The notes under the pieces are model-generated. The model was not told where the DNA came from, searched no databases, and saw nothing but the letters and a program-made list of their open reading frames with translations. This document shows, one piece after another, positions 8,267-15,736 of a stretch of DNA of 64,000 bases (positions are counted from its first letter, which is position 1; each line of letters begins with the position of its first letter). Source of the stretch: JABCPE02 sp963506915 (GTDB lineage Bacteria; Bacteroidota; Bacteroidia; Flavobacteriales; Weeksellaceae). The stretch covers positions 3,991 through 67,990 of the forward strand of contig CAUORE010000005.1 in assembly GCA_963506915.1 (NCBI GenBank). The letters run 5' to 3'. The position numbers and the translations under genes are program-made.

Positions 8267-8785
8267 TTATTTTTTCCTTTTAACTTGCTTTTTCTTGATG
8301 TATTTCTTTGTCTGAGCTGCTGCTATGGCTGCATTGCTCTCACAAAATACAGATAAAGCCTCCTTTTTTACTAAAGTGTATTTGAACTCGCCTTTTCTAA
8401 GTGCTTGTTTGAAATTTTGTACATCTTCGGCTTTTACGGGTTTTCCATCAAGTATAAATAATATTCTGCATTTTGGAGGAGTAAAACAAACTACAATGTC
8501 TTTTTCTCGGTGAGACAGCTTTACATTAACTTCTTGTTTAGGTGTTTTTTCTACAACTGGATAGCAGTGATGACCTTCCTCAAAGAAGACAACATCCCAC
8601 TGCCCTACTACCAGTTTATAAAAACCGTTTTTATCTGTCAAAGTTTGAGACTGGCTGTCAGAAGATACCTTCACATTAGGAAAAGGCATGCCGTTCTCAT
8701 CCGTAACTCTTCCCGTGATGGTAATTTGCCCAAACAAAGGAAAACAAATCATAAAACTAATAAATAAAAGTATTTTCTTCATCAT
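8267..8785 (-). CDS. Secreted protein with carboxypeptidase regulatory-like domain
   Basis: An N-terminal signal peptide (about residues 1-20, ending FPLFGQ) is followed by a carboxypeptidase-D regulatory-like beta-sandwich (ITGRVTDENGMPFPNVKV, about 22-95), the domain often found at the N-terminus of TonB-dependent receptors. Here the protein ends after a further 75 residues rich in lysine, with no barrel. Residues about 105-150 resemble the TonB-protein context only loosely. It is convergent with the DUF4230 gene, three bases apart. The function is unknown. Confidence 0.65.
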   Translation of the reverse strand: MMKKILLFISFMICFPLFGQITITGRVTDENGMPFPNVKVSSDSQSQTLTDKNGFYKLVVGQWDVVFFEEGHHCYPVVEKTPKQEVNVKLSHREKDIVVCFTPPKCRILFILDGKPVKAEDVQNFKQALRKGEFKYTLVKKEALSVFCESNAAIAAAQTKKYIKKKQVKRKK

Positions 8786-8804
8786 AATATGGGTTTTGAT
8801 GTTT

Positions 8805-9494
8805 TTATAGTTTAAATTTCAGTAGATATTCTTTGGTTTCGGTGGAAATTCTCCTGCTTTCTCTTGCTTTTTGAATGGTTTTGTTCTGCACAAAAGGCGG
8901 CAAGGTCTGCGCTTCTATCAGTGGCATAGTCGCTTCATACTGCTTCGCAAGAGCCGTTGCGAAATACCAAGCGAGCATCATATTCACATAGTATTCCTCG
9001 GATTTCACCTCAGAAACCAGCTGGAGCATCTCTTTTTGGAAATGCTCATCCAGATAATTGGAAAGGAGCAGTCCAACAGCATATCTTATCGTATAGGTTT
9101 TATCACTTTTTATCCATTTTAGGATGTATTCATAGACTTCTTTAGGATGTTTTTGGAAGATTTTGGGAGAAAATGTGTCGCAGACCGCCCAATTATCCAC
9201 GAATGGAAGAAAAGTCTCCGTGTATTCCACAGCACTTTGGAAATCTTTTATTTGCTCAATAAGAAAGCCATGCAGAAGATTTTCTTCATAATAATGGTGC
9301 GGCAGGGCGCTGAGAAACTCCTCTACGGTGGGCTTATCTTTATAAAATTCTTTGGCAAATTTCCGTAAAATAGGAACGCGAATTCCGATGATTTTTTCTT
9401 TGTCTACATTGGGAATGAGTTTCGCGGTGAAAACTCTGTATTCGTTGTCCTGTAAGGCGAAAAGCTCTTTTTGTAAAGGATTTTTGGAGTCCAT
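8805..9494 (-). CDS. AlkD-like DNA alkylation repair HEAT-repeat protein
   Basis: The 229-residue all-helical protein resembles AlkD family DNA glycosylases, which remove bulky N3- and N7-alkylated bases. Typical segments are GIRVPILRKFAKE near residue 37, LPFVDNWAVCD near residue 95 and the YYVNMMLAWYFATALAK helix in the last third. Length is typical of the shorter flavobacterial members. Whether it is an active glycosylase cannot be decided because several family members only bind DNA. The downstream secreted-protein gene starts 19 bases later on the same strand. Confidence 0.8.
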   Translation of the reverse strand: MDSKNPLQKELFALQDNEYRVFTAKLIPNVDKEKIIGIRVPILRKFAKEFYKDKPTVEEFLSALPHHYYEENLLHGFLIEQIKDFQSAVEYTETFLPFVDNWAVCDTFSPKIFQKHPKEVYEYILKWIKSDKTYTIRYAVGLLLSNYLDEHFQKEMLQLVSEVKSEEYYVNMMLAWYFATALAKQYEATMPLIEAQTLPPFVQNKTIQKARESRRISTETKEYLLKFKL

Positions 9495-9525
9495 GGTAAG
9501 TTTAATTTTAATATTGGATTAAATT

Positions 9526-10095
9526 TTATTTATCATCCAAATCAGAAAAACTGACTTTCTTCTCAAAAAATCTATATCCCAAAACAGCGATGGTAACGCC
9601 TATTACCAATCCCACAGCCACATCCGTAGGGAAATGAACCGCCAGATACATCCTGCTGAATGCATAAGGCACCGCCCAAAGATAAACCCAAAACGCCCAT
9701 CGCAAAACACTTCTCAACACCAAATAAAGAAAAGTGCAGATAGCAAAACTATTGCTGGTATGCCCTGAAAAAAAGCTGTATCCTTTTTCCGTAGTGATGA
9801 TTCTGAGATAAGGTATCAGCTCCTCATTATGCAAAGGACGAAGCCGCTGCACTAGTTCCTTTGTCCCTGTGGTCATCAAAGCAGTGAACAAAAATGTCAG
9901 CGAGAAACAAATCAAAATCCATTTCACCTCTCGTTTAGAAAAATATCTAAATACTAAAAAAAGAATCAGCACATAAAACGGAATCCAGTTCCATGCATCC
10001 GTAATGGTCAGCCAAAAACTATCCCACTCCGTGCTGCCCGTCTGATTGATAAAAATCAACAACTGATGGTCTAAATCTATAATACGCTCTATCAT
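9526..10095 (-). CDS. PAP2 family membrane phosphatase
   Basis: A 189-residue membrane protein with five or six hydrophobic helices and the three PAP2 motifs: KELVQRLRP, FFSGHTSNSF and SRMYLAVHFPTD. These build the acid-phosphatase active site that removes phosphate from lipid phosphates, for example undecaprenyl diphosphate or phosphatidic acid, on the periplasmic side. Family members of this length often act as undecaprenyl-diphosphate phosphatase (BacA-independent) or PgpB-like enzymes; which applies is not visible. The next upstream gene on the minus strand ends before a terminator, so this gene is probably transcribed on its own or with the AlkD-like gene (31-base gap). Confidence 0.85.
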   Translation of the reverse strand: MIERIIDLDHQLLIFINQTGSTEWDSFWLTITDAWNWIPFYVLILFLVFRYFSKREVKWILICFSLTFLFTALMTTGTKELVQRLRPLHNEELIPYLRIITTEKGYSFFSGHTSNSFAICTFLYLVLRSVLRWAFWVYLWAVPYAFSRMYLAVHFPTDVAVGLVIGVTIAVLGYRFFEKKVSFSDLDDK

Positions 10096-10107
10096 TTTAT
10101 TTAAAAA

Positions 10108-10133
10108 AAGGAGGCTATTTATACCGCCTCCTT
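10108..10133 (-). terminator. Terminator after the first DUF2004-like gene
   Basis: Eight-base arms AAGGAGGC and GCCTCCTT enclose a ten-base loop. Read on the minus strand, the hairpin is followed by a run of T, seven bases past the stop at 10141. Confidence 0.75.
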
Positions 10134-10140
10134 GTATAAA

Positions 10141-10611
10141 TTAACTTTCCCAGTCAATGGCAAGAATTTCCCCATTTAGGTCATACTTCACGGCAAGGAT
10201 TTCATCGCTTTCCTCTGGGCGTATCATATAGTCAATTATCACTTCACCTGTGGAAGCTTCATAAATAGAATACCAAAGTCCAATGGTTTTTATCTGCATT
10301 TCTGTAACGAAATCATCTATATTTTCAGGGATATTCTCTAATTCTTCTGCATGAAAATTCAAGTATTCAGAATCCTCCTCCAAATAAGCTTTTAGGGCTT
10401 TGCGAGATTTTTCATCTATTGCATCGAAGTTTTTTAGGAATTTTTCAAATAAATCCAGCCTTTCTAAGGACAAATCATCCTTTCCACAGAACCAAAAAAA
10501 TACGATTATGTTTCCATTCTTGTAAGGAATATTTTCTTCCCATAATACATCATAACCATCTAACTCTTCCGTATTTAATTCTCCAAAATAGGCATGTTTT
10601 ATGTGTTTCAT
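10141..10611 (-). CDS. DUF2004-like protein, paralogue A
   Basis: A 156-residue acidic soluble protein. The pattern HAYFGELNTEELDGYDVLWE at the start and the ending with IIDYMIRPEES and GEILAIDWES match what I remember of the DUF2004 family, which has no known biochemical function; this assignment is from memory. It is a close tandem copy of the gene at 10697-11155, with about two thirds of positions identical. No signal peptide or membrane segment is present. The copies are 85 bases apart on the same strand. Confidence 0.6.
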   Translation of the reverse strand: MKHIKHAYFGELNTEELDGYDVLWEENIPYKNGNIIVFFWFCGKDDLSLERLDLFEKFLKNFDAIDEKSRKALKAYLEEDSEYLNFHAEELENIPENIDDFVTEMQIKTIGLWYSIYEASTGEVIIDYMIRPEESDEILAVKYDLNGEILAIDWES

Positions 10612-10696
10612 ATTAAATTATTTGTGTAAAATTATTTCTTCTATTTAGCAAATATAAATAAATTCCTATTTCCTGCTCATATCCCTCTTCTATCCT

Positions 10697-11155
10697 TTAC
10701 CCTTCCCAATCAACAGCAAGGATTTTCCCTTCTAAACTACACTTCACAGCAAGGACTTGATAGCTTTCCTCTGGGTGTATCATATAGTCTATTATCACTT
10801 CACCTGTCGAAGCTTCATCAATGGAATACCACAGCCCAACGGATTTTATCTGCATCCCTGCAATGAAATCAGGAATATTCTCCAATTTTTCTACATAAAA
10901 ACTAAAATACTTAAAATTTTCCTCTATATAAACTTTCAGGGCTTTACGGGCTTTTTCTTCTATTGTATCAAATTCTTTTAGGAATTTTTCAAATAAATCC
11001 AGCCTTTCTATGGATAAATCATCTTTTCCACAGAACCAAAAACCTACACTTACAGTTCCATTTTTGTAAGGAATATTTTCTTCCCACAATATATCATAAT
11101 CATCCAGCCCTTCCGTATTTAATTTCCCAAAATATGGATGCTCTATGTATTTCAT
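10697..11155 (-). CDS. DUF2004-like protein, paralogue B
   Basis: A 152-residue homologue of the downstream gene, sharing YFGKLNTE at the start, the WFCGKDDLS segment, ERLDLFEKFLK, and the GLWYSIDEASTGEVIIDYMI block near the end. Paralogue A has a four-residue insertion (ENIPENIDDF compared with ENIPDF). The pair looks like a recent tandem duplication with drift mostly in the middle, helical part. No catalytic motif is recognised. Such small families in tandem are often immunity proteins or stress proteins, but nothing nearby (no toxin gene) supports either here. Confidence 0.6.
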   Translation of the reverse strand: MKYIEHPYFGKLNTEGLDDYDILWEENIPYKNGTVSVGFWFCGKDDLSIERLDLFEKFLKEFDTIEEKARKALKVYIEENFKYFSFYVEKLENIPDFIAGMQIKSVGLWYSIDEASTGEVIIDYMIHPEESYQVLAVKCSLEGKILAVDWEG

Positions 11156-11193
11156 ACTAAACTAATAAATGTAAATAAATTCTTGCTACTTGC

Positions 11194-11904
11194 TTATTTT
11201 ACACTCACTCTACCAGAGCCGTTGATTTTCTGCTTTACTTTCTTCGGATTTCCTTTAACGGTAACATCACCAGCACCTGCTATGGAAACATCCACATCTT
11301 CGGTCACATAGGCGGAAACATCGCCCGCACCACTTATACTGATGGCAGCTTTTTCGGCGGTTAGTTTTGAAGTATCTACATCACCGCTGCCACTGATATC
11401 GATGGATAAGTCCTTAGCCCTGCCGCTTACTCGGATATCGCCCGCACCAACTACCTCCAAAGCGAGAGAGGAAACATCCACTGCCAAACGCGCATCACCG
11501 CTGCCGTATATGCCAACATTTAAAGCCTTTGTTTCCAGATTTTTTTCGGAGTAAATATCAGCAGAACCTTTGATGTCCACTTGTTTCAAACGAGAATCCA
11601 CAGGAACATAAATGATGATAGGTTCTTTTACTTTGTATCTGTTCTTTTCTGCGCCTATTTTCAGCAGGCCATCAGACACCTCTGTCTGTATGAGCGGAAG
11701 GATGTTGTCAGGAGCTTTTATTTTAATCTTGCCGACCTCTCCATCCGTAAAAATAACATCATAACTACCCAAAACCTCTATTCTGTCATACACAGAAAGC
11801 TGTTTTTCTTGGGTAATGATGTTGTTGCTCCCCACGACTACTTGATTTTTACTGCAATTTATCAATAGTAAAGCCAAAAATACTAATGCGATTACTCTTT
11901 TCAT
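11194..11904 (-). CDS. GIN-domain (DUF2807) lipoprotein
   Basis: The N-terminus is a lipoprotein signal with lipobox LLINC (Cys17). The rest is the GIN domain (DUF2807), a beta-helix-like repeat of hydrophobic strands and G-D or G-S turns, visible as repeating units such as IKGSADI, GIYGSGDARL, VVGAGDIRV, ISGSGDVDT and ISGAGDVSA. The length of 236 residues is typical of the flavobacterial head GIN domain proteins. The mature protein should face the periplasm or the cell surface. Function is unknown; similar proteins are usually constitutive envelope components. Confidence 0.85.
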   Translation of the reverse strand: MKRVIALVFLALLLINCSKNQVVVGSNNIITQEKQLSVYDRIEVLGSYDVIFTDGEVGKIKIKAPDNILPLIQTEVSDGLLKIGAEKNRYKVKEPIIIYVPVDSRLKQVDIKGSADIYSEKNLETKALNVGIYGSGDARLAVDVSSLALEVVGAGDIRVSGRAKDLSIDISGSGDVDTSKLTAEKAAISISGAGDVSAYVTEDVDVSIAGAGDVTVKGNPKKVKQKINGSGRVSVK

Positions 11905-11983
11905 GATGTTATTATTTAAAATTATTGATTAAAACTAATAAACCAAGAGGTTTTCCATCTTTCCGAAGAGGTTCTGGTCTCGT

Positions 11984-12835
11984 TTATTTTTTAGACAAAT
12001 GGTAGTAAGCCAGCATTTTGTAGTATAATTTCGCTGCCAAGAATGCCGTAGGTTTTGGATTAGCAGAATCCATCAGCTCCACGATATCAAATGCTACTAC
12101 ATTACATTTTTCAAAAACTTTCTTTAATAATTTCAAAGTAGGATACCAAGCCAATCCCCCTGGTTCTGGCGTTCCCGTAGATGGCGCAATAGATGGATCA
12201 AAAGCATCCAAATCTATCGTAATATACACATTACCAGAAACTTTACTAAGGACATCTTCTATCCAGTTTGGATTTTCAGCAATCTCGTGCGCCCAGAAAC
12301 ACTGCCCTTTTGGGACATACTGCATTTCTTCCACATCACACGAACGGATTCCTACCTGAACCAAATTATGTTTTTGATTAGCCTCAAAAACAGCACAAGC
12401 GTGATTAGAAGTAGAACCATGGAACTCTGGTCTTAGGTCTGTATGGGCATCCAGCTGAAGCACCGTAAGGTTTTCGTACTTCTCTCCCACTGCACGGATA
12501 GAACCAATGGACACAGAATGTTCCCCACCAAAAAGCGTAAAAAGCTTGTCATGCTGAAGCATTTCTTTTGTTTTTTGATAAACCGCCTCTGTCATGGCTT
12601 CTGGCGAAGAATCCTCTGTAACTTCCCCAGCCAAATAAACTCCCTCCAAATATGGCTCTGTAGCTGTCTCTATATCATAAAGTTCCATATTTTCTGATGC
12701 ATCTAAGAAAAGTTCAGGGCCTTTATCCGCTCCCTTTCCCCAAGTAGAAGTTCCATCATAGGGAACTGTCACCAGCATTACTTTTGAATTTTCTAATGTT
12801 GCATTTTCTTCTGGTATTCCTGCGTATGTTTTCAT
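11984..12835 (-). CDS. speB: Agmatinase (ureohydrolase family)
   Basis: Agmatinase hydrolyses agmatine to putrescine and urea with a dinuclear manganese centre. The metal-ligand motifs are all visible: GGEHS (about residue 107), DAHTDLR (about 131), and the DLDAFDPSIAPSTGTPEPGG segment (about 207). The length of 283 residues fits. The arginine decarboxylase that makes agmatine is about 38 kb away at 49723, whereas in many related genomes the two genes are adjacent. Formiminoglutamase or guanidinobutyrase activity is a less likely alternative within the same superfamily. Confidence 0.85.
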   Translation of the reverse strand: MKTYAGIPEENATLENSKVMLVTVPYDGTSTWGKGADKGPELFLDASENMELYDIETATEPYLEGVYLAGEVTEDSSPEAMTEAVYQKTKEMLQHDKLFTLFGGEHSVSIGSIRAVGEKYENLTVLQLDAHTDLRPEFHGSTSNHACAVFEANQKHNLVQVGIRSCDVEEMQYVPKGQCFWAHEIAENPNWIEDVLSKVSGNVYITIDLDAFDPSIAPSTGTPEPGGLAWYPTLKLLKKVFEKCNVVAFDIVELMDSANPKPTAFLAAKLYYKMLAYYHLSKK

Positions 12836-12877
12836 TTTTTATGTATTTAAATTCTATTTTTAACTAATTTTACTAAC

Positions 12878-13735
12878 TTATCTCAAATCACAAATCTCCT
12901 TCACAAGAGCTGGATATTTCTCAAATAATTTTTTATCTCCAGCGATTTCTCCCTCTATTTCTCCTGCATTATCATAATTAATATGTGGATATTTTTCAAA
13001 AACTATATCCCTTATTTCACTTTCATCTTCGTTTTCGCGGTTTTCAGAATAGGCACCATCACTCACATAGAGCAGTCCTTCTGCCCAAGTGTCCCCAATG
13101 TCAAAATGATATTTCCCACTGATGAAAGCATTGATGTCTTTGGTTATATCCTCAAAAAATTCTTTCCCTTTCAGCAGAAGCCAGCATCGGAAATAAATAA
13201 ATCCATCAGTAGAAATGTATGGCTCTTCCTCAAAACAATAAACATCATCTTTTTTCTCAAAATCACAATTCAAAATGATGTAAAGCTCTGCCATCTGGGC
13301 GGTATAGAGTTCCATCAGTTTTTCTTGCATAGTTTTTTCAAAAGATACCAAACGCTCTTTTCCATGCTTCGCCAGATAACTTGTCAGCTTTTCCAGATGC
13401 TCTTCTACATCGTAGGCATCCCACTTTTTCTTGTTGTATCTATAGCTTTTTTCGATGGCTTCCCAAAACAAAAATTCAGCTTTTTCCTCCTCGCTCATTT
13501 CTATTTTAGCAGGGATTTCCTCATTTGGAGAAACTTCTACATAGCCTTTTTTCATTTTTTGAGTGATGAGTTTTTCGCTTTCCTTTTGGCATTCCTCTTC
13601 ACTCGCGAATTTCTTTGTCATTTCTCGCCCAGCAGTCCCTATTTTTCCATAATGAACGATTTGCTCCTCCCCTTCATATTCAATATTCCAAAACTTATCG
13701 GACAAATCATTTTGATTGATAAAAAACCTTTTCAT
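12878..13735 (-). CDS. WGR domain and DUF4240 fusion protein
   Basis: Residues about 1-70 form a WGR domain (FWNIEYEGEEQIVHYGKIGTAG, in pieces, with the Trp-Gly-Arg-like core), a nucleic-acid-binding fold also found in PARP proteins and some bacterial regulators. Residues about 90-230 resemble DUF4240 (FWEAIEKSYRYNKKKWDAYDVEEH onward), and the C-terminal tail is acidic. No signal peptide is present, so it should act in the cytosol. A function is not known; the domain pair recurs in other bacteria in my memory, often encoded alone. It is 20 bases from the 3' end of murA. Confidence 0.65.
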   Translation of the reverse strand: MKRFFINQNDLSDKFWNIEYEGEEQIVHYGKIGTAGREMTKKFASEEECQKESEKLITQKMKKGYVEVSPNEEIPAKIEMSEEEKAEFLFWEAIEKSYRYNKKKWDAYDVEEHLEKLTSYLAKHGKERLVSFEKTMQEKLMELYTAQMAELYIILNCDFEKKDDVYCFEEEPYISTDGFIYFRCWLLLKGKEFFEDITKDINAFISGKYHFDIGDTWAEGLLYVSDGAYSENRENEDESEIRDIVFEKYPHINYDNAGEIEGEIAGDKKLFEKYPALVKEICDLR

Positions 13736-13755
13736 CGCTCGTTTTTTTTTGAAGA

Positions 13756-15069
13756 TTAAATTTTTATTCGCTCTATATCTGCGCCTATGGCTTTTAGTCT
13801 GCCTTCTATATCTTCGTAGCCTCGGTCTATCTGCTCTATATTGTGGATTATACTTTTCCCTTCAGCCGAAAGAGCCGCTATCAGAAGGGCGTTTCCTGCT
13901 CTGATGTCTGGCGAAATCAATGTAGTTCCTCTCAATGGCGTCTCGTGGTTAAGCCCGATTACTGTGGCTCTGTGCGGGTCACAAAGGATGATTTGAGCTC
14001 CCATATCAATTAGTTTATCCACGAAAAACAAACGGCTTTCGAACATTTTCTGATGAACAAGAACACTTCCCTTCGCCTGAGTAGCCACAACTAAAATAAT
14101 TGAAAGTAAATCTGGCGTAAAACCTGGCCAAGGAGCATCAGAAATAGTCAAAATAGACCCATCGATGAATTTTTGTATTTTATAATTTTCCTGCGATGGA
14201 ATGTAGATATCATCTCCTTTTCGCTCTAATTTTATCCCTAATTTTCGGAATGTATCAGGAATGATGCCAAGCTGTTCCCAGTTCACATTTTTGATGGTAA
14301 TTTCTGACTTTGTCATTGCTGCCAGCCCAATCCAAGAACCGATTTCCACCATATCTGGAAGGAGAACATGCTCCGTTCCTCCAAGGCTTTCCACACCTTC
14401 TATCGTCAGCAGGTTAGAGCCTATTCCTGTTATTTTCGCTCCCATTCTATTGAGCATCTTGCAAAGCTGCTGAAGATACGGTTCGCAGGCTGCATTGTAA
14501 ATTTGAGTCGTTCCCTTAGCCAAAACAGCCGCCATGATGATATTGGCCGTCCCTGTTACTGAAGCCTCCTCCAAGAGAATAAATTTTCCGTTTAACTCCT
14601 TGGCTGTAAGGGTGTAAAAACTTTCTTCTTCATTAAAATTAAATTCTGCTCCCAGCTCCACAAACCCTTGAAAATGAGTATCCAGCCTTCTTCTTCCTAT
14701 TTTATCTCCCCCTGGTGTAGGCATATACGCCTCACCAAAGCGCGCAAGCATAGGCCCTAAAAGCATCACAGAGCCTCTAAGCTTCGCTCCATCTTTTCTA
14801 AATTCCTTTGATTTAATGTAGTCAAAATGGATATTATCAGCCTGAAAAGTAAAATCACCTTTTCCGTTTTTAATTACTTTTACCCCGAAATCTTGCAGGA
14901 TTTCTATCAAACGATTAACATCCTTGATGTCTGGTATATTACTGATTCTCACAGGCTCAGAAGTCAAAAGCACGGCGCAAAGTATTTGCAGCGCTTCGTT
15001 TTTAGCTCCTTGTGGTGTGATTTCTCCGCTTAGTTTTTTTCCTCCTCTTATCTGAAATGCTTCTGTCAT
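13756..15069 (-). CDS. murA: UDP-N-acetylglucosamine 1-carboxyvinyltransferase with Asp in place of the catalytic-loop Cys
   Basis: MurA catalyses the first committed step of peptidoglycan synthesis, adding enolpyruvate from PEP to UDP-GlcNAc. The 437-residue protein has the GAKNEALQ segment (residues 21-28) and the loop PTPGGDKIGRRRLD at 117-130. In the Escherichia coli enzyme this loop reads PGGCTIG, with Cys115; here the position is Asp122 (codon at 14704-14706). Cys-to-Asp MurA enzymes in mycobacteria and chlamydia remain active and are insensitive to fosfomycin. The murA start overlaps the DUF4290 stop by four bases (ATGA), so the two are translationally coupled. Confidence 0.95.
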   Translation of the reverse strand: MTEAFQIRGGKKLSGEITPQGAKNEALQILCAVLLTSEPVRISNIPDIKDVNRLIEILQDFGVKVIKNGKGDFTFQADNIHFDYIKSKEFRKDGAKLRGSVMLLGPMLARFGEAYMPTPGGDKIGRRRLDTHFQGFVELGAEFNFNEEESFYTLTAKELNGKFILLEEASVTGTANIIMAAVLAKGTTQIYNAACEPYLQQLCKMLNRMGAKITGIGSNLLTIEGVESLGGTEHVLLPDMVEIGSWIGLAAMTKSEITIKNVNWEQLGIIPDTFRKLGIKLERKGDDIYIPSQENYKIQKFIDGSILTISDAPWPGFTPDLLSIILVVATQAKGSVLVHQKMFESRLFFVDKLIDMGAQIILCDPHRATVIGLNHETPLRGTTLISPDIRAGNALLIAALSAEGKSIIHNIEQIDRGYEDIEGRLKAIGADIERIKI

Positions 15070-15683
15070 CTTTTTCTATTTTTTTGGGAATGATGGTTTC
15101 TTTTTTTATGATTATTTCTCTTATTTCTGTTGGAATGATAGATTTTACTTTTATCTAAAGTTTCTATTCCTGTCAAGTCTAATTTATCCTGAGAAAGTTC
15201 CTTCAAATGCCTGAAAATCACCTCGTCCTGCACATGCTCTTTGTTATAAACATTATAGGATTTTTTCATATTGTTGGCAATTACCTGTATCAGAGCCTCT
15301 TTCTCCTCGCCTTCTTCCAGCTCTATAGCTCTATCTATAAGCTGTAAAATGCTCTTTCCGTAGAATTTATATTCATTTTCAAAAGAAGGATAATCCATCC
15401 TATTAGGCTTTTGGGCAAGTTCCTCCTTCGTTGGGAAAGGATACGGCGCATCTACATCCAAGTCATAATCTGCTAAAATATACAAGTGATCCCAGAGTTT
15501 ATGTTTATAATTTTCCTCATCGCGGAGATGAGGATTTCTTTGTCCCATAAATTCTACTATGGTTTTCGCCACTTCGTTTCGTTCTTCCTTGGAAGGTAGT
15601 GATTTACAATACTCTACCATCATCTGGATATTTCTGCCATATTCTGGCATGAGCAACTTTGTGCGGTTTGTGTTATACTCCAT
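15066..15683 (-). CDS. DUF4290 family protein
   Basis: A 205-residue soluble protein beginning MEYNTNRTKLLMPEYGRNI and containing RNPHLRDEENYKHKLWDHLYILADYDLDVDAPYPFP in pieces, which is characteristic of DUF4290, a family that as far as I know is restricted to Bacteroidota. The last 35 residues are a basic, low-complexity tail of repeated Asn, Lys, Arg and His. It overlaps the murA start by four bases, and such DUF4290-murA pairing suggests a link to cell-wall synthesis or its control. The basic tail could bind RNA or an acidic partner, which is inference. Confidence 0.85.
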   Translation of the reverse strand: MEYNTNRTKLLMPEYGRNIQMMVEYCKSLPSKEERNEVAKTIVEFMGQRNPHLRDEENYKHKLWDHLYILADYDLDVDAPYPFPTKEELAQKPNRMDYPSFENEYKFYGKSILQLIDRAIELEEGEEKEALIQVIANNMKKSYNVYNKEHVQDEVIFRHLKELSQDKLDLTGIETLDKSKIYHSNRNKRNNHKKRNHHSQKNRKR

Positions 15684-15736
15684 TATTTTTATTGATAAAA
15701 TTTTGAATAAGCCTAAAAAACATATCTAATTGAAAA

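Noticed and set aside
12983..13759. 258-residue plus-strand frame opposite the WGR gene
   Set aside because: Antisense to a well-supported protein and with an unusual Phe-rich composition.
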